Of a stretch of 64,000 bases of DNA, positions 48,176 through 58,100 are shown one piece after another; positions within the stretch are counted from its first letter, which is position 1, and every line of letters starts with the position of its first letter. Under the pieces are notes generated by a model. The model was not told the origin of the DNA. It did not search any database and worked only from the letters and a program-made list of their open reading frames with translations. Origin of the DNA: Trichomonas vaginalis G3. Lineage: Eukaryota; Parabasalia; Trichomonadida; Trichomonadidae. Position numbers and translations under genes: made by a program. The stretch is taken from contig NC_067203.1 of the NCBI RefSeq assembly GCF_026262505.1, positions 9,672,001 through 9,736,000 of the forward strand, given 5' to 3'.

Positions 48176-48249
48176 ATGAACTCTTTATTTTTCAAGCTTG
48201 ACTTCAGATGGCTCAGGTAGCTCTATAAAGTAAATTGCCTTGTCAAATC

Positions 48250-48560
48250 CTTCTGGCATTCCGAGTTCTTCCTTCCGACATTCCAAGTTCTTCCTTCCGA
48301 CATTCCAAGTTCTTCCCGACAACTGGAAAAAAATTTCCCGACAACTGGAAAAAAATTTCCCGACAACTGGAAAAATTTTTCCTGTTGTTCGTCCGTAAAC
48401 CATTCAAATTTTCGAAAATTGAGAACTTTTTGGTCGAACGACAGAAAAAGTTTTTCCTTCCGACAGAAAAAGTTTTTCCTTCCGACAGAAAAAGTTTTTC
48501 CTTCCGACATTCCGAGTCCTTCCTTCCAACAGAAAAAGTTCTTCCTTCCGACAGGACACA
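48250..48560. repeat. 22 bp tandem repeat array in three flavours
   Basis: Units of 22 bp all begin with CCGACA. Three versions occur in blocks: CCGACATTCCAAGTTCTTCC, CCGACAACTGGAAAAAAATT and CCGACAGAAAAAGTTTTTCC (each cut here at 20). Since 22 is not divisible by three, every frame of every strand cycles through, which explains several long but meaningless overlapping frames here. It lies between the island and the ATPase gene. Confidence 0.75.
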
Positions 48561-48565
48561 AACGA

Positions 48566-48664
48566 ATGTCCGACGTACCACCAACCGAGTCCATTCCAAA
48601 GCCAGAAGAACCGACAGCCCCAGCACCACAACAGACTAAGACTAAAACTCTTTATTTTTATTGA
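48566..48664 (+). CDS. Short proline-rich peptide (32 aa), uncertain
   Basis: A small frame, MSDVPPTESIPKPEEPTAPA, followed by glutamine/lysine/threonine and ending YFY. It directly follows the 22 bp repeats and its end overlaps the tail of the ATPase gene by seven bases. It may be the end of a broken structural gene or chance; no promoter-like word was found upstream. Confidence 0.25.
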   Translation: MSDVPPTESIPKPEEPTAPAPQQTKTKTLYFY

Positions 48665-49530
48665 CTTTTTACAATTTGAACTTTGTTCGCGTAGATGTGA
48701 ATTCTGAAAGAAGTATGAGGGTCTTGTATGACTTTGTACTTCTCCCATAGTTCATGTCTGTCAAACTTACCTGCCATGGACTCTTTCATAAGTTCCATGA
48801 AATCGTCTTCGGACAATCCAGGGAAAAGTATGATATCAGTAAGTATTCTTTTAACATCCTTACTTAAACTCTTGGCTGTCTGTACACATATTACGACTGA
48901 AATGTTAAAGTGTCTGAGCTTCTTAAGAATTCGACACATGTCTTGTTCTCTGTTCTTTAACAAAGGATGAGAAGCAAAGTCATCTAAGATAAGAAGACAT
49001 CTATGAGGGTATGTCTTCCAATCGTAAGATTGCAATTTCTTCGAAATGTATTCTATCTCTTTCTGTTTGTTTCTGAAGTGTTTCTTCTCTAATATTCTCT
49101 GCATTTCCTCATTTGGGTCTTTAAACTTCGAATTGACATACTCATTTATAGCATTGTACTTCAAAACTCTTCTTTGGTACTTCTTTATCCAATCCAACAA
49201 CTCAGAGTCTTTTATACATACTAACTTAGACTTTTTTATAATATCTTTGAACGAATTGACGGTTTGATCGAATTGACCAGAAGTACTACAAATAACAACT
49301 AACTCATAGAATGGGTTCTTCTCATCTAGTTCTTGTTGTTGTGCAGCCATTTTAAGATAAGTGAAAGTCTTACCCGACCCAGGTGGTGCGATTAGACCTG
49401 TTATACCATTCTGAGCAAATAGGAACTTGTCATGTATGGGTTTTATCTGAGCATTTTCTAACTTCCTCTTGTTCTTGTTTAAAACATTCTCAAATTTCTT
49501 GTCAATGTCAGCAAACTTTTTTTCTAACAT
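48658..49530 (-). CDS. FtsK/HerA-type packaging ATPase of element 2
   Basis: Minus-strand gene of about 290 residues when started at the ATG at 49530, which follows an AT-rich promoter-like stretch (a longer start at 49632 would overlap the next gene). Walker A is GLIAPPGSGKTFTYLKM. Walker B is RCLLILDDFASHPLL. A downstream sensor-like block reads ISVVICVQTAKSLSKDVKR. This is the genome-packaging ATPase typical of Polintons and nucleocytoplasmic large DNA viruses, which pumps DNA into the capsid. The divergent neighbour starts only 36 bp away. Confidence 0.85.
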   Translation of the reverse strand: MLEKKFADIDKKFENVLNKNKRKLENAQIKPIHDKFLFAQNGITGLIAPPGSGKTFTYLKMAAQQQELDEKNPFYELVVICSTSGQFDQTVNSFKDIIKKSKLVCIKDSELLDWIKKYQRRVLKYNAINEYVNSKFKDPNEEMQRILEKKHFRNKQKEIEYISKKLQSYDWKTYPHRCLLILDDFASHPLLKNREQDMCRILKKLRHFNISVVICVQTAKSLSKDVKRILTDIILFPGLSEDDFMELMKESMAGKFDRHELWEKYKVIQDPHTSFRIHIYANKVQIVKSQ

Positions 49531-49566
49531 ATTTTTAGAAAAATTAAAAATTTTATCTTTTAGAAA

Positions 49567-50022
49567 ATGTCTAGTGATTTCGCTATCTATATTCGAGACA
49601 AACTTTTTGACAGCAAAACATCTGTCGACCATAAAATCTTACATAGTGTAAACAAGAAAGGTGAATTTGTTCTAAAGTTCTGTTTCTGGGAATATGACAA
49701 GAACCATAAAACATTAGGCAGAGAAGTCTTTAAGTTTGTCAATGACAGACTTGTTGACAGAGATGACGCCGATTGGAAAGATGAAGTCCAACAAAAGTTC
49801 TTAGAATGCAAAGAAGGCACATGCGCTGTTCTTGAAGATGAAATAGAAAACAGAATAGAAGAGCTATTAAAGGACAAAGAACTTTTACATAAATATGGTT
49901 GCGCCAAATTTGACATAACTCCACCAGAGAAGAAGAAGAAGAGAGAAAAGAAAGAAAAGAAAGTAGAAGAAGAGAAGAAAGAACCTGAACCAGTTCCAGA
50001 GAAAAAGAAATTTGACATGTAA
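49567..50022 (+). CDS. Charged protein (151 aa), element 2, unknown
   Basis: 151 residues with a mixed alpha/beta N-terminal 120 residues (FVLKFCFWEYDKNHKTLGRE, FVNDRLVDRDDADWKDE). The tail is long and lysine/glutamate/proline-rich (EKKEPEPVPEKKKFDM). It resembles in outline the 124-residue protein at 5544-5918 of element 1. It is divergent from the ATPase gene and shares a 36 bp AT-rich promoter gap. Function unknown. Confidence 0.5.
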   Translation: MSSDFAIYIRDKLFDSKTSVDHKILHSVNKKGEFVLKFCFWEYDKNHKTLGREVFKFVNDRLVDRDDADWKDEVQQKFLECKEGTCAVLEDEIENRIEELLKDKELLHKYGCAKFDITPPEKKKKREKKEKKVEEEKKEPEPVPEKKKFDM

Positions 50023-50039
50023 AATAAAATTTTATTTTT

Positions 50040-50456
50040 AGAACATTTCTGGGTCAATGTCAATGTTCTCTTCCTCTTTAGGAGCAAACACTGGCTTAGA
50101 CTCTAAAATCTTTTTACCCAATTTACCTTGAACTTCAACTATCTTAGACTCATATATTCATAGTCGTCTGCTTTCTTTGGTTCATAAGGTATAACAAGTT
50201 TGTATGCTTTGCCTTCTTTAAGGTTTGAAAACCTTCTGTCAAAATTTTCTTTGACTGCTAACAAACCTTCTATGTCTAAGTCTTCAAATTTCGCACCATT
50301 TTTAGTCACAATAGCAAACTTAACTGGTTCGATGTTCCAAACTTTGTCAAATGTAGACTTTTCAAAATGGTAGAAGTAAACATTCAAATAAGCGAATGGG
50401 TCTAGTTCTTCTTTAAGTCCTGACATATATTTGTTGACTGAAATATATTTCGTCAT
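50040..50456 (-). pseudogene. Polinton protein with acidic tail (fossil), element 2
   Basis: Minus-strand gene starting MTKYISVNKYMSGLKEELDP. It contains VWNIEPVKFAIVTKNGAKFE and ends in an acidic ENIDIDPEMF. It is broken about once. The acidic end recalls the gene at 7173-7646 in element 1, which ends similarly. A single-strand DNA-binding role is conceivable; not shown. Confidence 0.4.
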
Positions 50457-50491
50457 CTTTTCTATCGGATAAAAAATATTTTTTTTAAAAT

Positions 50492-51724
50492 TTACTCAGA
50501 AAAATTTTTCTTTGTATATACGCCGTTCTGTATGTCTAAAAGATTTTTGACATTTGCCAAGAATGTTCGTTTAGAAGCTGCCATATAACCATACTCTTGA
50601 CAATACTGTTTATACGAATCGTACAATGACCTTTCATCTAAACACTCAAAGTTAGTCTCATCTATAAACAGTTCATATACACTCTTGTTTGCTTCTAACA
50701 ACGTTTGTCTCTCTTCGGTATATGGAATTTGTCTTGGATTGAACTTAGAAATATCTAATGTCATGAAATATGAGAACAAGTGGTTGTAAAAGTTAGGTGT
50801 CAAAGTTTCTGCTAAGTCGTCAAAATATTCTGTATCTTGCATATGAGAATCTGACGTTCTGACAACTACATATCTTCTGTCAGAACTTTCTAACTTCATC
50901 GGAACGGCGTTGTTTGAACCATAATGAAATTTGCAACATTTTCACAAACTCTTTGGTCTTTATATTTTCTTTCAACAACTCCAACTTTGTCTGTTATAAG
51001 ACTCTTCAAAGCATCTGAGTTTAAAACTTTTGTTGTATCTATACTTTGAAGTTCGTTACATACTATAAGTTTCATATTCTCTATTGAAGAGTTAAATTTA
51101 CCGCAGATGTTTTTCTAAGTTTGTCATATTCGCGGTTCGAATAGCCTCTAACAGTTTGCATAAGATATCTGTAAAGAAAGTGTTCTTACCTGTTCCTTGT
51201 TTTCCAATTACAATGAGAGCAGTTTCATTTTTAGCACTTGGAATTGTAAGATGTTTGCAAACCAACATAAGATATACTCATAAACCTTTTCGTTTCCATT
51301 GCATATAATTTCTTGACATGGTCTACCAAGCTTCTATAATATTTTCTTTCCATTCTACTTGTTCGTATTTATATCCAGTGAAGATAGAATAGAAGTTTGG
51401 AGAAGGTGTATAAAACTTTATACCACGAACTGAAAAATCTTCAAGTTTTGACAATAAGATATCCCAAGCATCTAACATCTTCATACCAACTTGTACGACT
51501 TTTATTTTCTTAAGTTTCTGTCTACATTCTTGTTCTGAAACTATTGTCGCTCTTGGTTTGTTAAAGACAACATCCCATTCTTTCATGACATAACATTCTG
51601 GGGCAGAGTCAACATAAATGACTAAACGTTTCAAATTCTCGACTGCTTTGTTATAGTCTCTAAATGGACACATATTTCTGAATGCTTGGAAGTCATAAAA
51701 ATCTGAAACATCTATTCTGTACAT
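50492..51724 (-). pseudogene. SF3 helicase (D5-like primase-helicase type) of element 2 (fossil)
   Basis: Superfamily 3 helicase region. Visible on the minus strand: Walker A IVIGKQGTGKNTFF, a downstream ERKYKDQRVCENVANFIM block as in viral D5/P4-type helicases, then FDDLAETLTPNFYNHLFSYF and ISKFNPRQIPYTEERQTLLE, typical of the C-terminal end of these proteins. An N-terminal part starts MYRIDVSDFYDFQAFRNMCP. It is broken, with about two or three breaks. It would unwind DNA for replication by the element's PolB. Confidence 0.75.
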
Positions 51725-51754
51725 TTTTATAAAAATAAAAAAAATATTATTTTT

Positions 51755-52561
51755 TTATTCTTGACTTTGTTGTTGCATTTGTTCCATTTGTTGCATTTGT
51801 TGTTCTTGAGCTATTTGTTGTTGAAGTTGTTCTTGTAGTACAATACTTTCACCAGTTGCATCTTCCAATTCGAAACTTTCTGCCGTCATTGACAAATACA
51901 TAGGACATAAAAGTTTTACAGGAACAAAGTTTGCGTCAACTAATGTCAACGTTATGTTTGCTAAAGTGTTTGAGTTCACTAAAGCTGAAAACTCTGCATT
52001 CGAATGAACAATAGGCAAACCAGCAGAGAAAGTGTTGTTTATACGCATGAGTATCTTTTGGTCATAGTAGTTTCTGTCGACATTCGAATAGCACTTTGAA
52101 CCTAAGTTTGAAACAATATATAAAATAGGTGTACTTAAAGTCAATGGAACAGACATTCCTTGTATGACACCTTTTCCTGTTATAGGAAACTGTTGGTAGT
52201 AAAAACCAGATATAAGTTTTGTATTATAGCTCATATCGTTTATACTAAACTCAGTCGGACATCCAAACATAATGAAACCTGCTCTAGTTGCAGCACATGT
52301 TACATCCGTCCTTAAAGTATTAAATAAGTCAACAAAACCTGTTGGTGGTATATCTGAGTAAGTATCTTCAAAGGAGTATTTTTTACCATTCACAACAATA
52401 AAGTCTTCTGGTGTCAAAAGAGCAAAACAGGCTTTAGTCGTCATTGTGTTTAAAGTTAGTTTACAATATCGTCCTTGAGGACTTTGTAAGTTTGTTGTTA
52501 TAGAATTATATGACTCAGGGTTTTTAGTCGTAATAGTATAAACCATTGTGTCTTCTGCCAT
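51755..52561 (-). CDS. Minor capsid (penton-like) candidate (268 aa), element 2
   Basis: 268-residue frame, mainly beta-rich, with a glutamine-rich C-terminal tail (QQLQQQIAQEQQMQQMEQMQ). Near the C-terminal end of the body is ANITLTLVDANFVPVKLL, of the LxVxLxDxxG type seen at the end of single jelly-roll penton proteins of Polintons. That recognition is from pattern, not search. It lies between helicase and capsid genes on the same strand, as expected for the morphogenetic block. Confidence 0.5.
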   Translation of the reverse strand: MAEDTMVYTITTKNPESYNSITTNLQSPQGRYCKLTLNTMTTKACFALLTPEDFIVVNGKKYSFEDTYSDIPPTGFVDLFNTLRTDVTCAATRAGFIMFGCPTEFSINDMSYNTKLISGFYYQQFPITGKGVIQGMSVPLTLSTPILYIVSNLGSKCYSNVDRNYYDQKILMRINNTFSAGLPIVHSNAEFSALVNSNTLANITLTLVDANFVPVKLLCPMYLSMTAESFELEDATGESIVLQEQLQQQIAQEQQMQQMEQMQQQSQE

Positions 52562-52564
52562 TTA

Positions 52565-53148
52565 CTTAGCAACTAAATTTTAATGAAATGTTGTGGTCGT
52601 CAAATATTTTTATGACGTCTGGGAAACTATACTTTAAGTTCAACGTTTCACCTCCTTTCATAACGTATATCTTGTCAATGACATTATATGAAACACCACA
52701 GCAAGCAATGTCGGTTCTATTTCTTTGATGTTTATATCGTCTGCCTCTGTCAAAAGTTTCAATAGTTCTTTCAAAACTTCATGAGGTGCAATGACATATG
52801 AGTTCACTTTTACAGGGTTGTGCTCAACCAAGTTTAACATTATACCTAAAGCCTGACAAATCTTCTCCTGAGTTTGAAGTTTGTCTTTCAGTTGTTGGTA
52901 GTCGTTTCGAATATCTGCAACAGAACTTAAGTCTCTGCTAACTTCAGGGTATGTTGGTTGTTCTTTTACAGGAACTATTGTATATACCATTTTCGTCTTC
53001 GTATGGTTTCCCCACTTCAACATCTCTTTCTTTGACATTGACAACAACACTTTGACTGTTTGTTTGAGTTGGTGAATTTAACTTCACATCTGCCACCGCC
53101 ATTAAACCTTTTGAAACACTTACGCTTCTATTTTTCGGAAATGACATT
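52565..53148 (-). pseudogene. Unknown gene in morphogenetic block, element 2 (fossil)
   Basis: Minus-strand gene starting MSFPKNRSVSVSKGLMAVAD and continuing with a coiled segment (VADIRNDYQQLKDKLQTQEK) and a helical part (APHEVLKELLKLLTEADDIN). Broken, with about two breaks. It faces the plus-strand gene at 53166 across about 17 bp with TTTTTATTCTAAG in between. No family recognised. Confidence 0.4.
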
Positions 53149-53165
53149 TTACTTAGAATAAAAAG

Positions 53166-53660
53166 ATGGACGTATTCGAGTATCTCTTCGAATTGAAGCA
53201 AAACAAGGTTTACACACACAAACAATACAAATACATTGACAGAATAGTTCTTTACACAAACAATGGAAAATGTTATAGAATAGCAGTCTTTGCTGAACCA
53301 AAATATTTTCATAAAGCAAAGAAAGTTGGTATAACCGAAATGGTGAAAGTTCTTGACGTTGACAAAAATATAACAACAAAACTGACCGATATTTCTAAAG
53401 GTAAGTTTATAATACAATTTATGTCAAAACTGGCGTACTGTCAATATTTGACGGAGAGAAGTCAGTTCAAGAACAACTTACTGACCTGCTGCCAAAATCT
53501 GCTCGATGGAAGCTGTCGTTATACCAATCTGAGGAGCCCAGCAGGTTTCATCGAACGAATTTTCAAAAGAGCATCTTCCGTGAAAAGTGCTATTGGTTTT
53601 GTAAACTTCTTTGCTTTCAATTCATTTGGACCGTCTCTGTCACCAGTATATTGTATTTGA
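53166..53660 (+). CDS. Polinton protein of unknown function, element 2
   Basis: Frame starting MDVFEYLFELKQNKVYTHKQ. The first 100 residues look like a real protein (RIVLYTNNGKCYRIAVFAEP, GITEMVKVLDVDKNITTKLT). The last 45 codons run antisense over the capsid gene's 3' end and may not belong. The element's promoter-like word ATAAAAAG precedes the ATG. A small beta domain similar in size to the one at 15791-16111 of element 1 is possible. Function unknown. Confidence 0.4.
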   Translation: MDVFEYLFELKQNKVYTHKQYKYIDRIVLYTNNGKCYRIAVFAEPKYFHKAKKVGITEMVKVLDVDKNITTKLTDISKGKFIIQFMSKLAYCQYLTERSQFKNNLLTCCQNLLDGSCRYTNLRSPAGFIERIFKRASSVKSAIGFVNFFAFNSFGPSLSPVYCI

Positions 53661-55081
53661 ACTGTACCAACAGTTGAAATACCACCCATAAAGTCTTCTG
53701 AGTCAGCAAATGGAATGCCAAGCCAAAAGTTTGAACGGTCTCCATTTGTATATTGAGTTTTTTGAGCTCCTGTATGGGTCCATACTTTCACATATGGCAT
53801 AATAGAACTTTGCATTTCAGGGTTAATGGTTGTTGTGAAGTTGTTGTTAAAGTTCATAGCATCTAATGTCAAGTTGTATGACCTCATATCTTCAACTGTG
53901 GAATATTCTTCTCTTGGATAATATTTGCCATCTATGTTTATATGATATTTAATACCAGGGTTGTAGAAACAAGAATAGTCATTTATAGTTCGTCTGAACA
54001 GTACAAACAGAGTATCTGCATGTTTCATTGCAGTTGTTAAAGCAATATCTGTTCTTGCACCTGGGTCAGCACTTTGGTTTCCAACTTCACCTGCAAAGTC
54101 TTTGACAGATATTTGGTGTATAGGGAACATAAGTGGAACTGCAATATATTTGGCAGCTAAAGCATTTGAAATATCTGGGTCCAACATATAGACTGCAAGT
54201 CTGCTTTCTATTCTCTTGCATTCAAATTTTTCGCATGTGAACTTAACTGGGTCCCAAGCAGTTCCAGCAGCATTGAAATAATAGTTTACTTCATTGTTGA
54301 AGTTTGAGAAACCAAAGTCTAAGTCAACTTTGTCTTTGCAAAAGTCACAGAACTTGGCTCCACCAGTTCCAGCTATAGTAATGCTGAATGGGTCTTGTGT
54401 TGGTGCAATGACTAAGTTATTTTTGCTTGGAGTAAGTTCAATAGAAATTTTTCCTGCCCAGTTTGGCAAGTATCTTAAAAACCTGAAGATGAGGAAAGAT
54501 GACAAAGGAACTCTAAGTTTCAGTTTTACTTTAGTGGCAGCAGTTCCATCTGAACCAGAAAGGTTAACATAAACTCCTGGAACGTTAGGGTCAAGTCTTC
54601 TTATTTTCTCAATATTTGCATACTGGTCTGTTTGTTCTCTAGCTTGTGGTTGTACTGAGTTTCTCAAAGCGAACCATTCATAGTTTGCCCATGTTACTGT
54701 TTGAACTAAGTCAGAGTTAGAATATATCTTATATCCCATGAAAACTTCTGGAGCATATTGGTATCCGACATAGAAAATTCCATTGCAACCTTTCTTGTCA
54801 GACAACTTGGCAGAAGGTTTTATTTCAATGTCTTGTTCCACGTATAAGAAAGAGTTGTCAATAGAAATTATATGAAACCTGTCGCAAGCAATATCTACTG
54901 TTGTTGAAGAACCTTCTCCAAACTCACCTACGTTTCCATAAGAAACAGCAGTTGTATATTCGTAAGTTCCAGGAACTATTTCTGACCTTCTAATGGCATT
55001 GTCGCATTCGTTATACCATTCGGAAACATTTCCATTCATAGCATCCAAAACTGTTGGCGTTATATTCTGAGCGGCGTACAT
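53519..55081 (-). CDS. Major capsid protein of Polinton element 2
   Basis: 520-residue open frame of the length and beta-rich make-up of Polinton double-jelly-roll capsid proteins. SFLIFRFLRYLPNWAGKISI corresponds to RRFLPLEAIRFIPAFAGNIQ of element 1, and GIFYVGYQYAPEVFMGYKIY corresponds to the DAFYAVAGYQILANGRIVYS region. Near the end is FWLGIPFADSEDFMGG, like the GFPTEVDFCF part of element 1. Start MYAAQNITPTVLDAM follows TATTTTTACTCATATGAA. It should form the particle shell. Confidence 0.8.
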   Translation of the reverse strand: MYAAQNITPTVLDAMNGNVSEWYNECDNAIRRSEIVPGTYEYTTAVSYGNVGEFGEGSSTTVDIACDRFHIISIDNSFLYVEQDIEIKPSAKLSDKKGCNGIFYVGYQYAPEVFMGYKIYSNSDLVQTVTWANYEWFALRNSVQPQAREQTDQYANIEKIRRLDPNVPGVYVNLSGSDGTAATKVKLKLRVPLSSFLIFRFLRYLPNWAGKISIELTPSKNNLVIAPTQDPFSITIAGTGGAKFCDFCKDKVDLDFGFSNFNNEVNYYFNAAGTAWDPVKFTCEKFECKRIESRLAVYMLDPDISNALAAKYIAVPLMFPIHQISVKDFAGEVGNQSADPGARTDIALTTAMKHADTLFVLFRRTINDYSCFYNPGIKYHINIDGKYYPREEYSTVEDMRSYNLTLDAMNFNNNFTTTINPEMQSSIMPYVKVWTHTGAQKTQYTNGDRSNFWLGIPFADSEDFMGGISTVGTVQIQYTGDRDGPNELKAKKFTKPIALFTEDALLKIRSMKPAGLLRLV

Positions 55082-55113
55082 TTCATATGAGTAAAAATAT
55101 AGAATAGTTGGAT

Positions 55114-58100
55114 TTATATGTCATAATAGAACCCACGTGGACCAAGCTTTACTTTCTTCCTGACTGAGTTTTTAACTCTTCTTTTTCCTTCATTGCCCTC
55201 TGCTTGAAGTTGTTGCATCTTTGCATTATGTTCATCTAGTATGTTGCAAATTTCCCATGTCCTTTTTGCCTTTTGGCTCTGGTCGCCCATCTCAGGTAAC
55301 CTATATCCTAGAAAGAGTTTGTCATAGTCTGTATTTGAGTCTTCGCGTATTGTTTGCATGACTCTTTCCTGAGTTTCCGGTTCAAGCTCTTCAAACAGTG
55401 CCTGTCCATATGGAATATGCTCGTTTCCAAATATATGTTTTTGTAGCCATTCTGGTTTTCTTTCCATGTTACCAACTATATCTTTTGTGAATGGGAAAGC
55501 TTCTACCCAATCTTTCAGTCTTGCGTCGTTTATTTCTGTAGTTGGTTTTATTTTGTCAAGGAACATGTTTTTCAATACTAACATTTCATTTGGTACTGTC
55601 CATTTGAGTTTTCTTAAATATTCATCCCTTCTCGGTTCATTGTCTGCAAAGTAAGTTTTTATGACATTTTGTAAACTTTCGTTTGCAAGGTCATGTACAA
55701 TAGGTTCTCTTCCTTCTCTATCCCTAACTTTCTTTCTAAACTCTTCACCAAATATACCATCTCTATGGTTCTGTGTAGTTCTTTGAGATAAATGTTCTAG
55801 AACGTCAGGTGTTATATTTCCATCAGCCATGTTCATTTCATACTGGTTCAAAATATCTGCATCTTTCATATCTTTCAATGGCATTAAAGCCGCGCTTAAA
55901 ATACCAGCTATGTCTCGTTCACCATTGACTTCCATTGCGTCTACAACTTCTTGGAATTGTGGTTGTAAGTTTATGAACCACCTATCTGGATTAGCTTTAT
56001 GACCCCATCTCATTGTAGTTCCATCGTCTGCAGAAACAAAAGTAGGTTTGTTTCCATCTTGGTTAGGTTCTGAATGAACTTTAAACAATGTTTCATTTCT
56101 ATATGTTTTCTTGAAATTTAACCTTTTATTTTCACCGAGTTCATCCGAAGATTGAACGTTAAATGCTCGTAAGTAAAAAGGGTTGTTGTATTTGTGTACA
56201 TTTTCTTTCAGTACTTTCATTCTATGCTGAATATTTTCATCTGGTGTTGGAGTCTTTTGTATGTCGGCAAACATTTTTCGATATTCTTCTACTATGTCAG
56301 CCGAATTTTTTTTAGACTCTTGGAAATATTCCATATTCTCCGCATACTCTTGTTGAGGGTCAAGATTTTTCGGCTGTTCCAAATCTTCATCTAGTTCTGT
56401 GAAGTTAGTTTCCAAAGGAGTGACTTGTTCGTTTCCTTCAGGCTCTTCTAGCTGTTGTTGCTGAACTATTTCTTCCATGTCTGGTTGTATCTGAACTTCT
56501 TCCTGTGGAGTTTCTTGTACCTCATCTGCTGGCATTTCATATATTCCGAGACCGTTTTCAACAATTTCCCTATCTACGTCATCCGCATTCATAAGCTTTT
56601 GTTCTTTCGTTCCGTCTCTATTTTTTACGCGTTTCATGACGAAAGTTGAATTGTCATTTAGCTCTGACATCAAATATCTCGGAGTAAATTCATCCATGTC
56701 ATTTGGATGATATGCTATTAAATCATATCCCTTAGCGAGCTTGTATTTTCCAGGTTTGAGATTATATCCGTTTTGGTGCTGAGCCATAAAGCTAAATAGG
56801 TTCGGGTCAGTATTTCCATCCTTGAACTTTCCAATAGCTTCTTTATATCTGTCACTAAAGTCAACAGTATCTGGGAAACCACACTCTTCTTTAAGCATTT
56901 TTAAGAATTCTTGGTTTCCTTGTTCTCTACTTCTTTTATGTCCTTGCTCTGTTTGTGGTTGTTGTTGTGCAGGGTTTTGAACTGTTGGTTGTTGTGTTGG
57001 TTGTTGTGTTGGTTGTTGTGTTGGTTGTTGTGTTGGTTTTGGTGCATGCCTGTGTCTGTGTCCATGTGACGATGTAAATGTTCTAGGTAGTCCTGGTGCA
57101 GGTGCTTCTCTTGGAGGGTTTGGTGGTATATAAGTTCCACCAGCTGGCACATATGTTCCATCTGCAGCATAATGTCCTACCTGACTTTTCGTTTTTAAGA
57201 AAGCATTTACTAGGTCTGTTTTGGTCTGTTGTAACTCTTTTTCTTGACTTTTCACAACAGTTGCTCTAACGGCGTCATAGGCACTTTGAACTGCCTGTCT
57301 CGTTGCTGCATCTGTTATTTTCGTCATATTTTGTGCTACTTCTTTTAACTCTTTGTCGAAACCTTCAGACTTCAGTTTCTTTCCAGATGAGAAGTCGTTC
57401 ACTTGTTTCACCTTACTATGAAGAGCTTCGAAGGCGTTCTTAAAGTCAGCATTTGTTAAAGCTTCATTTGAACTGTCTTCATCCGCTTGTATTTTTGTCC
57501 TTATTGACCCTATGAGTTGGGCTGCTTTAGCGTTGGCTTGGGCATCTAACCAGTCATTGTTAGCTTTTATATATTCTGCGCTTTTCATTGCCTTTTGCAT
57601 AGCCGCGTCGTTATTTTTACTTTCTTGTGCTAAGTTTTCATACTGTACGGTTTGGTTTTGCAACTGTAAAAGTTTTTCTGCCTTTACATTTGCTTCAACT
57701 TCTTTTTTATACTCATCGCTATCCATATATGTCTTCAGGGCTTTTTGTTTTATCTCTTCATCTTTCAGTACTTTATATTGAGTAGTATGGTTTTTCAAAT
57801 TTATGACATCTTGTTCCATTTTTGCTACTTCTGTTGCTTTTTCTGACACTTTTTTTGCATATTCCTCTGTACTTAGTTCTTTCAGTTGTTCTTCTTTCTT
57901 CTTTTTCTCTACGTTTAACTCATTGAGTTTCTTTGTGTGTCTGTCATATTCTAGTTTCTTTTCGTTTTCACTTATTTGCTTCTGTATGTCTATGTTTGAC
58001 TTTTTGACATCTGTTATTTGATTTTTGAGTGAACTCAAATTCATTTGACTTTGAGGGTTATAGGCTGTTCCGTCTGCGGCTCCACCATAGCCTGCCATTT

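Noticed and set aside
48223-48748. Several overlapping 70-130 residue frames on both strands
   Set aside because: All are readings of the 22 bp repeat array, mutually exclusive and without a supporting promoter word.
57512-58021. Plus-strand serine/phenylalanine-rich frames
   Set aside because: Antisense of the lysine/glutamate coiled-coil part of the 1062-residue gene.
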